From Actinomycetes bacterium (GTDB taxonomy: Bacteria; Actinomycetota; Actinomycetes; Mycobacteriales; Mycobacteriaceae), in the NCBI GenBank assembly GCA_023461275.1, contig JAEYMI010000047.1, positions 1 to 64,000 of the forward strand: a stretch of DNA of 64,000 nucleotides, read 5' to 3'. The translations under genes and the position numbers were made by a program. Below are positions 29,610-36,593 of the stretch, one piece after another; position 1 is the stretch's first letter, and every line of letters begins with the position of its first letter. Under the pieces are notes generated by a model that was not told the DNA's origin, ran no database searches, and worked only from the letters and a program-made list of their open reading frames with translations.

Positions 29610-30476
29610 CTACCGCCGAATCTTTCCGCTGCCCCAGAACACCAGCACGGCGGCAACGAGGGTCAGGCCCAGACACCACCACACCGTGGGCGCCATCACC
29701 CGCCACGTCGCGGTGCCGGTATCCATGGCACGCATCGAATCCACGAATTGCGAAATCGGTTGATTGCGAACGAATCCGCGTATCCAACTGGGGAACATCC
29801 AGGCCGGGACGAAACCGGTGGAGAGCATTCCGAGGATCAACGTCGGCAACGCCATGGTCTGACTGGTGGCCTCCGGCGATCCGGCGGCCAGGCCGATCCC
29901 GTCGGCGAGAAGCGCGAAAGCCGCACCGACGACGAAGGCGATTCCGAAGACGCCGACGGTACCCCACACGCCGCCCTGGGGTCGCCAGCCGATGGCCAAC
30001 GCCGCGATCGCCGCACACGCCAGTGACACCGAGAGCAGAAACGCCGACGTCACCAACCGGGCCAGCATCGGGACCGCGGCAGGCATCGGCAGCACCCGGA
30101 ATCGGGTGTTGATGCCTTCTGCGCCGTCGAGCGCCGAGCGCATGGCCGCCGACGACGCGGAGAAGCCCACTGACTGGAGCACGATGATCGGCATCAGGAA
30201 CTGCCCGTAACTCACACCGGGATAGCGGTTCATGATGCTGCTCAGCGGCAGATAGAAGCAGGCGGCCAGGAACGCTGGTGCGACGAACGCGAAGATCAAC
30301 TCCCCGTTGCGGATCACCTTCCCGACACCGCGCTCGGCCAGCGTCGTCAGCTGCTGCCAGGGCCGCGTATGCACCTCGGTGGGACCGGAGATCAGCATGT
30401 CGGTGAGATCGTCGGACCCGCCACGCACGCCGGCGACGGGCGGCGCCGCGGCGGCCGCTCGGTCGGTGACAGTCAT
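29610..30476 (-). CDS. ABC-2 type transporter permease (DrrB-like)
   Basis: Permease of 288 residues. Its ATG (30476-30474) overlaps the ATPase stop (ATGA), so the subunits are translationally coupled. The N-terminal 50 residues are cytosolic; six hydrophobic stretches follow, including a LIFAFVAPAFLAACFYLPL segment and a GLTLVAAVLVFWG segment near the C-terminus. DrrB-type permeases form a heteromeric channel with a nucleotide-binding subunit and export hydrophobic or amphiphilic compounds such as daunorubicin or mycobacterial lipids. Location next to the NRPS genes suggests product export. The substrate is not shown by the sequence. Confidence 0.88.
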   Translation of the reverse strand: MTVTDRAAAAAPPVAGVRGGSDDLTDMLISGPTEVHTRPWQQLTTLAERGVGKVIRNGELIFAFVAPAFLAACFYLPLSSIMNRYPGVSYGQFLMPIIVLQSVGFSASSAAMRSALDGAEGINTRFRVLPMPAAVPMLARLVTSAFLLSVSLACAAIAALAIGWRPQGGVWGTVGVFGIAFVVGAAFALLADGIGLAAGSPEATSQTMALPTLILGMLSTGFVPAWMFPSWIRGFVRNQPISQFVDSMRAMDTGTATWRVMAPTVWWCLGLTLVAAVLVFWGSGKIRR

Positions 30477-32272
30477 CGGCTGGCCGCCGGCTCGGCCGGG
30501 ACGGAGTCGCCACGGTCGGAATCGGTCAGGGCCAGGAACACCTCGTCGAGGGACGGTCGGCGCATCGACACATCCGACAGTTCGATGCCGGCTGCCGACG
30601 TGCGCTCGATGACCGACACCAGCGTCTGGGCACCGGCGGACGCGGGCACCGACACCGACACCGCACCGGGCTGCAGCTCCTCGCGCGGCAACAGGTCGGT
30701 CAGGATCTGGTGCAGCCGAGGCAGTTCCGACGTGTTCGCGGGCGTGACCTCGCAGTAGGACGCGCCGGTCGCGGCCTTGAGGTCGTTGGAGCTGCCGGTG
30801 GCGATCACCCGGCCCTTGTCGATCACGACGATGCTGTCGGAGAGCATGTCGGCTTCCTCGAGGTACTGCGTGGTCAGCAGGATCGTCACGCCGGAGTCGC
30901 GCAGACGCTCTACGAGCGCCCACACGTCGAGTCGGCTGCGGGGATCCAGACCGGTGGTGGGCTCGTCGAGGAACACCACTTTGGGAGCGATGACCAGCCC
31001 GCAGGCGATGTCGATGCGACGTCGCATGCCGCCGGAGTAGCGGCCGACGCGTTTGCCGCCGGCCTCGACGAGGTCGAAGACGCGCAGCAACTCGTCGGCC
31101 CGCTTCTTGGCGGCGTCCTTCGGCAGCCCGAGCAGTTTGCCGAACAGGATGAGATTCTCACGGCCGGTGAGGGATTCGTCGAGGGCGGCGAACTGCCCGG
31201 TCAGCATGATCGACCGTCGGACCGCCGGGGCGTCGTCGACGACGTCGTGGCCGTGCACGCTCGCCGTCCCGCCGTCGGGTTTGATCAGGGTGCACAGCAT
31301 GTTCAGAGTGGTCGTCTTGCCTGCGCCGTTGGGTCCGAGCAGCGCGACGATGCTGCCGGTGGGCACGGTGAAGCTGACGTCGGCGACGGCGACGGCGTCC
31401 TTGAACTGCTTGCGCAGATTCTTCGCCTCGATCGCCGGCGGCGCGGTGGCCGGGCCCCGCTTCGCGATTCGCGGGATGGGACTGGTCACCGGCGGTGTCG
31501 AGGGGCGGATGGGGGCGGACGTCGGGGCCACTCTCCGGATCGGCGCCGTCGCGGGGATCGGGGACGCAGTCGGGATCGGGGACGCAGTCGGGATGGGGGT
31601 CGCAGTCGGGATGGGCGCCGTTGCACCGTCGGGCTCGGTGACGATTCTCGCGTGCCGACCACTCGGCGGACCGGAATCGTCGTGCAGTGGACGCGGGTCC
31701 GTGGGATCCGACGACCGTGTGTGGGTGCCGGGGCCGCTGTCGGTGGGAGCGACCCGCGGGATCGGCAATACGAGTCCGGTGATCATGAACTCCGGTGCGC
31801 CAACGCCGTTGTGGTGATCGCCATTTCGGGGTTCGGCACTGCGCTCTTCGGTTTCGGGCCGTTCGGTTTCGGGCTTGTCGGTTTCGGGCTTGTCGACGCC
31901 GGGCCTATCGAGACTGTCGTGATCGCCGAAGTGGTGGTCGGCGGTGTGGCGGTTGCCCTCGAATCGATCGGCTATGTGATGAAAGGCGATGCGGTCACCT
32001 GCGACGTGGCGGTTGACGGTGGACCCTGCGCTGCCGTTCTCCGGACCGCTGGCGACGTCGTAGCCGTTCACGGCGGGGTGGGTGACGGTCGGCGGAGTCA
32101 CGGTCGGCCTGGCCTCAGTCGGCCTGGTTTCGGTCGAGGGAGTGTCAGTCGGCGGGGCGGCCAGTTCGGCACGCCATCGGCGAAGTTGGTCGGCGATCGG
32201 GTCCGGCTGCGCGAACGGGTCCGATGCCCACCAGGAACTGAGGTCGGCACCCTCACCCGTCGCCTCGGTCAT
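30473..32272 (-). CDS. DrrA-like ABC transporter ATPase with long disordered N-terminal extension
   Basis: The ATG at 32272 has an excellent Shine-Dalgarno (AAGGAAATC just before it), giving 599 residues. The C-terminal 320 residues are a standard DrrA-family ATPase: Walker A GPNGAGKTT, signature YSGGMRRR, Walker B VVFLDEPTTGLD, and a DrrA C-terminal domain. The first roughly 280 residues are unusual. They are rich in Pro, Thr, Asp and His, with PTE/PTV repeats, PETDK/PETER repeats and an IPTA-type repeat (TPIPTASPIPTASPIP). Ordinary DrrA is about 310-330 residues, so the extension nearly doubles it. It heads the minus-strand exporter and NRPS set and lies divergent from a glycosyltransferase gene. 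It would energise export of the peptide product; the role of the extension is unknown. Confidence 0.9.
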   Translation of the reverse strand: MTEATGEGADLSSWWASDPFAQPDPIADQLRRWRAELAAPPTDTPSTETRPTEARPTVTPPTVTHPAVNGYDVASGPENGSAGSTVNRHVAGDRIAFHHIADRFEGNRHTADHHFGDHDSLDRPGVDKPETDKPETERPETEERSAEPRNGDHHNGVGAPEFMITGLVLPIPRVAPTDSGPGTHTRSSDPTDPRPLHDDSGPPSGRHARIVTEPDGATAPIPTATPIPTASPIPTASPIPATAPIRRVAPTSAPIRPSTPPVTSPIPRIAKRGPATAPPAIEAKNLRKQFKDAVAVADVSFTVPTGSIVALLGPNGAGKTTTLNMLCTLIKPDGGTASVHGHDVVDDAPAVRRSIMLTGQFAALDESLTGRENLILFGKLLGLPKDAAKKRADELLRVFDLVEAGGKRVGRYSGGMRRRIDIACGLVIAPKVVFLDEPTTGLDPRSRLDVWALVERLRDSGVTILLTTQYLEEADMLSDSIVVIDKGRVIATGSSNDLKAATGASYCEVTPANTSELPRLHQILTDLLPREELQPGAVSVSVPASAGAQTLVSVIERTSAAGIELSDVSMRRPSLDEVFLALTDSDRGDSVPAEPAASR

Positions 32273-32649
32273 GATTTCCTTACGGTCGAGATGTCGCGAT
32301 CGTGGGCATTGAGATAAACGTCGGAAGGAATCCGCGAGTGCGCCTATCCGATGTTGCCTCTCCACACATATCAGGTATTACTTCTCGATGAATGTCGCTC
32401 CCCGCACCCGCTGAGTTACTGACACACCATCAACGTCGATACTGCCATCCAAATTCTTGGACTTGCAGTATTTAACCCCCGTGGCGCCGGTCGCAACGAG
32501 GCGAACTCCTACGCCCGATCAGCACTCACAAACAGCGGACCCGCAAAAGTGACCGACCGTCAAGAAATCCTGGGGAATGGACGATAAGTCCGAAATGTCC
32601 AACTATGGACAGGTAGCTTCGGCTGAGACGACCGACATCGAAAGGAGCC
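32273..32649. other. 377-bp divergent promoter region
   Basis: Separates the exporter/NRPS transcription unit (minus) from the glycosyltransferase gene (plus). It must hold promoters for both directions. The only structured element I see is the inverted repeat at 32596-32611. No small gene is supported. Confidence 0.5.
32596..32611. promoter_or_regulatory. inverted repeat upstream of the glycosyltransferase gene
   Basis: TGTCCA-ACTA-TGGACA has perfect 6-bp arms and ends 38 bp before the ATG. The position suits an operator or a promoter-proximal site. No regulator is identified. Confidence 0.3.
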
Positions 32650-33564
32650 ATGCTACCGATATCGACGCTGACAGTCGTCATCCCCGCTTACAACGAGGAA
32701 TTGAGAATCGGGAAATGTCTCGACAGCATCCTCGCCCAACGACGGCCGCCCGATGAGATCATCGTCGTCGACAACGCTTCCACCGACTCCACCGCATCCG
32801 TGGTCGACGACTACGCCGAGCGCACCCCAACGCTGCGTCGTATCGAGGAGTTCCGGCCCGGCGTCGCCGCGGCCCGAGAGTGCGGCTTCGATGCGGCGAC
32901 ATCCGACATCATCGCCAGGGTCGACGCTGACTGCATCGCCGAGCCGGACTGGGTTGCGAGGATCGTCGACGTCTTCGATCGCCACGACGACCACGACTGC
33001 GCAGCGGCGACCGGTCCGGTCATCGTCTCCGACGGCCCCTTCACCGAGCGTGAGATGCGGCGAGCACGGGCGGCCGGCGCTGATCCGCACAGCGGCAAAG
33101 CCTTTGTGGGCATGGCCGGGCCCAACCTCTCGATACGCAGTACGGCATGGCGAAAGATCCGCGACGACCTGCTGTCGGGCGACGACGCCGACGGGACCTG
33201 GGAGGACATCGACATCGCCATCGCGCTGCGCCGCGCCGGGCTGGGCATCCGCTTCGAGCCGGGCATCATCGTCGGCGCCTCGGGCAGGCAAGCTCGTCAC
33301 TCACCGTGGGCCAACCGCGACCACATCCTCGGTGGAATACGAACGGCGCGCGCACGGGGCGACCGCGCCGCACTGCGCGGGATGTACGCCCAGCTTCCGA
33401 TCAGACTGCTCACCTCGACCATCTCGTGGCTCATCCTGCGGCCATGGGATCCGGAGAAACTGAACTGGCGACCACACCGCTTGCTGACTCCGTTACCACG
33501 TGAGCGGATTCTGTCGACGGAGAAGCGCGATGCCAGTCGCTATCCTGGCCAGCATGGCCACTGA
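32650..33564 (+). CDS. family 2 glycosyltransferase
   Basis: Protein of 304 residues with a GT-A fold. It opens with VVIPAYNEELRI, continues to IIVVDNASTDST and has a metal-binding DAD at residues 92-94 (RVDADC). A WEDIDIA motif near residue 185 fits the acceptor-side acidic motif of this family. The start ATG has AAAGGAG 3 bases upstream. GT2 enzymes transfer a sugar from a nucleotide-sugar donor. There are no obvious membrane segments apart from a short hydrophobic stretch near residue 265. It is divergent from the NRPS exporter genes, so glycosylation of the NRPS product is possible but unproven; a role in the plus-strand polysaccharide-type cluster is equally likely. Confidence 0.88.
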   Translation: MLPISTLTVVIPAYNEELRIGKCLDSILAQRRPPDEIIVVDNASTDSTASVVDDYAERTPTLRRIEEFRPGVAAARECGFDAATSDIIARVDADCIAEPDWVARIVDVFDRHDDHDCAAATGPVIVSDGPFTEREMRRARAAGADPHSGKAFVGMAGPNLSIRSTAWRKIRDDLLSGDDADGTWEDIDIAIALRRAGLGIRFEPGIIVGASGRQARHSPWANRDHILGGIRTARARGDRAALRGMYAQLPIRLLTSTISWLILRPWDPEKLNWRPHRLLTPLPRERILSTEKRDASRYPGQHGH

Positions 33565-33907
33565 CAAGACCGGCGCCCAGACCACCGTCACCGACGTCCC
33601 CGCCGAGCAGCGCTATGAGATCAGCGTCGATGGTTCCACGGTCGGCCTCACCGCCTACCGTGATCGCGCCACCGACGACGCCGGACAACGCGTCTTCTTC
33701 CACACCGAGGTCGATGACGCGTACGGCGGTCGGGGTCTCGGGACCATTCTGGTGCGAGAAGCGTTGGATGACACCATCTCTCGCGGATTGCGGATCGTCG
33801 GCGTCTGCCCGCTGGTGGCCGCCTTCCTCAAGAAGAATCCGGACTACGCCGACAAGGCCGACAAGGTGACCCCGGACATCCTCTCCTGGTTGCAAAGCCG
33901 GATCTGA
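33554..33907 (+). CDS. small GNAT-like N-acetyltransferase (YjdJ type)
   Basis: About 117 residues, starting at ATG 33554 (MATDKTGAQ) and overlapping the glycosyltransferase end by 11 bases. An upstream in-frame ATG at 33530 cannot be excluded. It shows the compact Acetyltransf_CG pattern: YEISVDG, a beta strand VFFHTEVDDAY, the acetyl-CoA loop GGRGLGTILV and a C-terminal KKNPDYAD segment. Proteins of this family are short, and their substrates are mostly unknown. A strong terminator lies 150 bp downstream. Confidence 0.8.
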   Translation: MATDKTGAQTTVTDVPAEQRYEISVDGSTVGLTAYRDRATDDAGQRVFFHTEVDDAYGGRGLGTILVREALDDTISRGLRIVGVCPLVAAFLKKNPDYADKADKVTPDILSWLQSRI

Positions 33908-34208
33908 CTCATTTGTGCCCACCCAACTCGGGCCCTTGGTCCCTGTCGGACGTGGTGGTCGAGTTCGTACGCTTTTAAGCGTGAGTGTTGGTGGACGCAC
34001 GCTCACCCTGATGACGGATCGCGCGCCGGCCACCTCTCCGGGCATACCGATCGCGTCGTCTCGGCCCGCTCCGTGACTGCATATCCGGAGCGGGCCCTTT
34101 ACTTTTTTCAGAACCCTTTTCACGTGGGACGCACTCGTTCACCAGGCGGGGTGGGACCGGCGCGCGATATTCCGGAAATGATCACGACGGGCGCGTAATA
34201 TCCGGCTC
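33908..34208 (+). other. intergenic region with stem-loops and a terminator; candidate small RNA
   Basis: Two compact hairpins (ACGCTTTTAAGCGT at 33969-33982, and GTGAGTG pairing with CGCTCAC just after it) precede a strong terminator (34063-34108). A TACGCT -10-like box lies at 33968. The layout fits a short non-coding transcript of about 130 nt or a structured 3' UTR of the GNAT gene. I recognise no known RNA family. Confidence 0.3.
34063..34108 (+). terminator. rho-independent terminator
   Basis: GGCCCGCTCCG pairs with CGGAGCGGGCC (11 bp, 12-nt loop), followed by CTTTACTTTTTT. This is the clearest intrinsic terminator in the window. It ends plus-strand transcription before the pyruvyl transferase-like gene. 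Confidence 0.8.
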
Positions 34209-35222
34209 GTGGCCACGTCGGTGATCGACCATATACGCGGCGATACGATCACCGCGATCAGCTCCGTGATATCACCCGGGTCCGACGTGGCCCTTCTCGA
34301 TTTCCCGAATTACGTCAACGCCGGCGACGTGATGATCTATCGGGGAGAGATCGCCTGCCTAAGCGCGTTGGACTGCAGCGTCGAATATCTCTCGGACATG
34401 AATACTTACGACGCCACGACGTTGGGCACGAGAGTGCCGAATGGACCCATACTGCTGCAGGGTGGTGGCAACTTCGGGGATCGATATCCGGTCAACCAAT
34501 TGTTCCGCGAGAAAGTCGTGTCGGAGCATCCCGACCGGCAGATCGTGTCACTCCCCCAGTCGTTCGACTTCTCCGACGCCCACGCGCTCGCGCGTGCCCG
34601 CACCGTCTATGCGCGACATCCGGATCTGACCATCATGATTCGCGATCGTGCCAGCGTGAGCACTGTGGCACAGGAGTTTCCGTCGAACTCGGTGTGCTTC
34701 TGCCCCGACATGGCCTTCAGTATCGGTCCGCTGCGGCCCAGTCGCGAACCCGACCACGACGTCGTGCTCCTCAAGAGGTCCGACGGCGAGGCCGCCCATT
34801 CGGCGGAGACGATTCCGTCGGACCTGGTGCGCAGATCCTGTGTTCACGACTGGCGTCTCGATTGGTTCGGAGATGATCTCCGATGGTGGCCGAGCTCGAT
34901 GTCTTTGGTGCTGCTCAGCAAGATGTCCGGGGTCCGCAGGAGAATTCATCCGTGGAGCAGTAGAGCATTCGATAAACAATCGGCGATCATCATGAACAAT
35001 GCAGTGGATACGTTCTCGCGCGGCCGGATCGTCGTGACCGACCGATTACACGCCGCAATTCTGGCGGTCCTACTGGATAAGCCCGCAGTCCTCGTCGATA
35101 ACCTGACCGGTAAGGTCTCTGCGGCATATCGTGACTACTTCCGTTCGATTCCCGACGTGCAGCTGACGGCTGACTTTTCCGAAGCGAGCGCCGTGGTCGA
35201 GAAAATGCTCGGTTCGCCGTGA
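34209..35222 (+). CDS. polysaccharide pyruvyl transferase family protein
   Basis: Protein of 337 residues from GTG 34209; no strong ribosome site precedes it. It has the family's NAGD near residue 37, QGGGNFGDRYP around 84-94, SLPQSFDFSD, and a C-terminal TDRLHAAILAVLLDKP block with the conserved Arg-His. Members transfer pyruvate from phosphoenolpyruvate to sugars of exopolysaccharides or cell-wall glycans; many in actinobacteria are uncharacterised. Its TGA overlaps the GTG of the next gene (GTGA), so it is coupled to the PP-loop protein. Cytosolic, no signal peptide. Confidence 0.82.
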   Translation: MATSVIDHIRGDTITAISSVISPGSDVALLDFPNYVNAGDVMIYRGEIACLSALDCSVEYLSDMNTYDATTLGTRVPNGPILLQGGGNFGDRYPVNQLFREKVVSEHPDRQIVSLPQSFDFSDAHALARARTVYARHPDLTIMIRDRASVSTVAQEFPSNSVCFCPDMAFSIGPLRPSREPDHDVVLLKRSDGEAAHSAETIPSDLVRRSCVHDWRLDWFGDDLRWWPSSMSLVLLSKMSGVRRRIHPWSSRAFDKQSAIIMNNAVDTFSRGRIVVTDRLHAAILAVLLDKPAVLVDNLTGKVSAAYRDYFRSIPDVQLTADFSEASAVVEKMLGSP

Positions 35223-36409
35223 CCACCCTGACCACCCTGCGGCAGTTCGTCTCCCGTGCGCACCGAACGCCCGCCGGGCACAAACCCGAAGCCGGCCGCA
35301 CGCTCGCCGTCCGGCCGGCCGCAGACGCGCCGAACCGGATCAGCGCATCGATCGCCATGCCGGACGGCCGCTCGCTGACAGCCGCCACCGAAGCGAATGT
35401 CAGCCTGGACCACTCATCGACCCCGTGGTTGTCGGCGACTTTGCCGGCAGCGATGCGGTGGGGCTGCGACCTCACCATCGACGGCGCGGTCGATGCCGAG
35501 TCGCTGGCGTCGGCATCCCGGGCGGGCGCCATGATCGCGGAATGGTTCCCCCGGCATTTCGCGTCGGTGCAGGTCTCGGCCGACGCGAGTGCACCCGCCC
35601 AGCAGCGGTCCGACGGTGTCGGCTGCTTCTTCAGCGGCGGCGTGGACAGCTTCTACGCGGCGCTCGAGGAGGTCGACCGCATCACCCATCTGATCTTCGT
35701 CCTCGGCTTCGATATCCGGGTCGACGACGACGCCCTCGCGTCGAAGGCTCTGGACGCCGCGCGGGAGGCCGCCGCCGAGCTCGGCAAACCACTGATCGAG
35801 GTCCGCACCACCATCCGGTCGTCGATCGGCGATGTCGCCGGATTGCCTTGGGGCCATGTGTATCACGGTCCGGCGCTGGCCCATGTGGCCACCGCGCTCG
35901 CGCCGCACGTGGGGACCGTCATCATTCCGTCGACGATCTCTCGGGCCGGCCTTGAGCCGTGGGGTTCGCATCCACACCTCGATCCGCTGTGGTCGAGCTC
36001 TGCGGTCACCATCGAGCACAGCGAATTCGGCGTTGGCCGTGCTGGGAAAACGCGGCGAATCAGCTCCTCACCCATCGCGATGAAGCACCTGCGGGTGTGC
36101 TGGGAGAACCGCGACGGTGCCTTCAACTGTGGACGGTGCCCGAAATGCGTTCGTACTCATGCGAGTTTGACGATCTGCGGTGCGGAATGCGCGACTCTCC
36201 CCGGTCCCGTCGATCCCGACGACATCCGCCACATGTTCGCCAGGATGGGCGACCGACTGTTCCTGCGTGACGTCCTCGGCGATATGCACGCCCATGACGT
36301 CGACATGCCCGACATCGAGAGCGCGATCCGCCATGCGATCCGCAAAAGCTATGTGCTGCAGTACTTCACACCATCGTCCCTGGTGAACCGCCCCGCGCCG
36401 ACCGAGTAG
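35219..36409 (+). CDS. QueC-like PP-loop ATP pyrophosphatase family protein
   Basis: Protein of 396 residues translationally coupled to the preceding gene. The PP-loop SGGVDS is at residues 139-144. A four-cysteine site (C294, then C304-x2-C307-x2-C310) resembles the zinc site of QueC, the 7-cyano-7-deazaguanine synthase. True QueC is about 220-240 residues and lacks the 130-residue N-terminal part seen here. No other queuosine or preQ0 genes are nearby, so a housekeeping role is unlikely. PP-loop enzymes adenylate a carboxylate or carbonyl for amide, nitrile or thio chemistry. Linked to a pyruvyl transferase-like gene, it may act on a sugar- or lipid-linked carboxylate. Function unknown. Confidence 0.8.
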   Translation: MTTLTTLRQFVSRAHRTPAGHKPEAGRTLAVRPAADAPNRISASIAMPDGRSLTAATEANVSLDHSSTPWLSATLPAAMRWGCDLTIDGAVDAESLASASRAGAMIAEWFPRHFASVQVSADASAPAQQRSDGVGCFFSGGVDSFYAALEEVDRITHLIFVLGFDIRVDDDALASKALDAAREAAAELGKPLIEVRTTIRSSIGDVAGLPWGHVYHGPALAHVATALAPHVGTVIIPSTISRAGLEPWGSHPHLDPLWSSSAVTIEHSEFGVGRAGKTRRISSSPIAMKHLRVCWENRDGAFNCGRCPKCVRTHASLTICGAECATLPGPVDPDDIRHMFARMGDRLFLRDVLGDMHAHDVDMPDIESAIRHAIRKSYVLQYFTPSSLVNRPAPTE

Positions 36410-36439
36410 GCCCGCCGCTGCTCGAGTAGCCCCACCCGC

Positions 36440-36485
36440 TGGTCGAGTGCCCCGAGCCGCCAAGGCGAGGGGTGTATCGAGACCT
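36440..36485. repeat. dispersed Gordonia-type intergenic repeat
   Basis: The sequence TGGTCGAGTGCCCCGAGCCG continues to GTATCGAGACC, with complementary ends (GGTCGAG and CGAGACC-like). It lies between convergent gene ends. From memory, elements of this form are frequent between genes in Gordonia and relatives; only one full copy is in this window, preceded by a partial CTCGAGTAGCCCC copy at 36420. Confidence 0.45.
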
Positions 36486-36514
36486 CGCACGCCCCAACAG
36501 ATCTGGTCCGCGAT

Positions 36515-36584
36515 CGTTCGCGCGACCTCAACTCGTTCGCGCGACCTCAACTACGTTCGCGGGAACCGGCTGAGGTCGCGGGAA
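36515..36584. repeat. 19-bp direct repeat with inverted partial copy
   Basis: CGTTCGCGCGACCTCAACT occurs at 36515-36533 and again at 36534-36552. A degenerate third copy starts at 36554, and an inverted CTGAGGTCGCGGGAA ends the block. It sits between the PP-loop gene and the convergent amidohydrolase gene and could fold into a hairpin at either 3' end. Confidence 0.6.
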
Positions 36585-36593
36585 GCCGACAGA

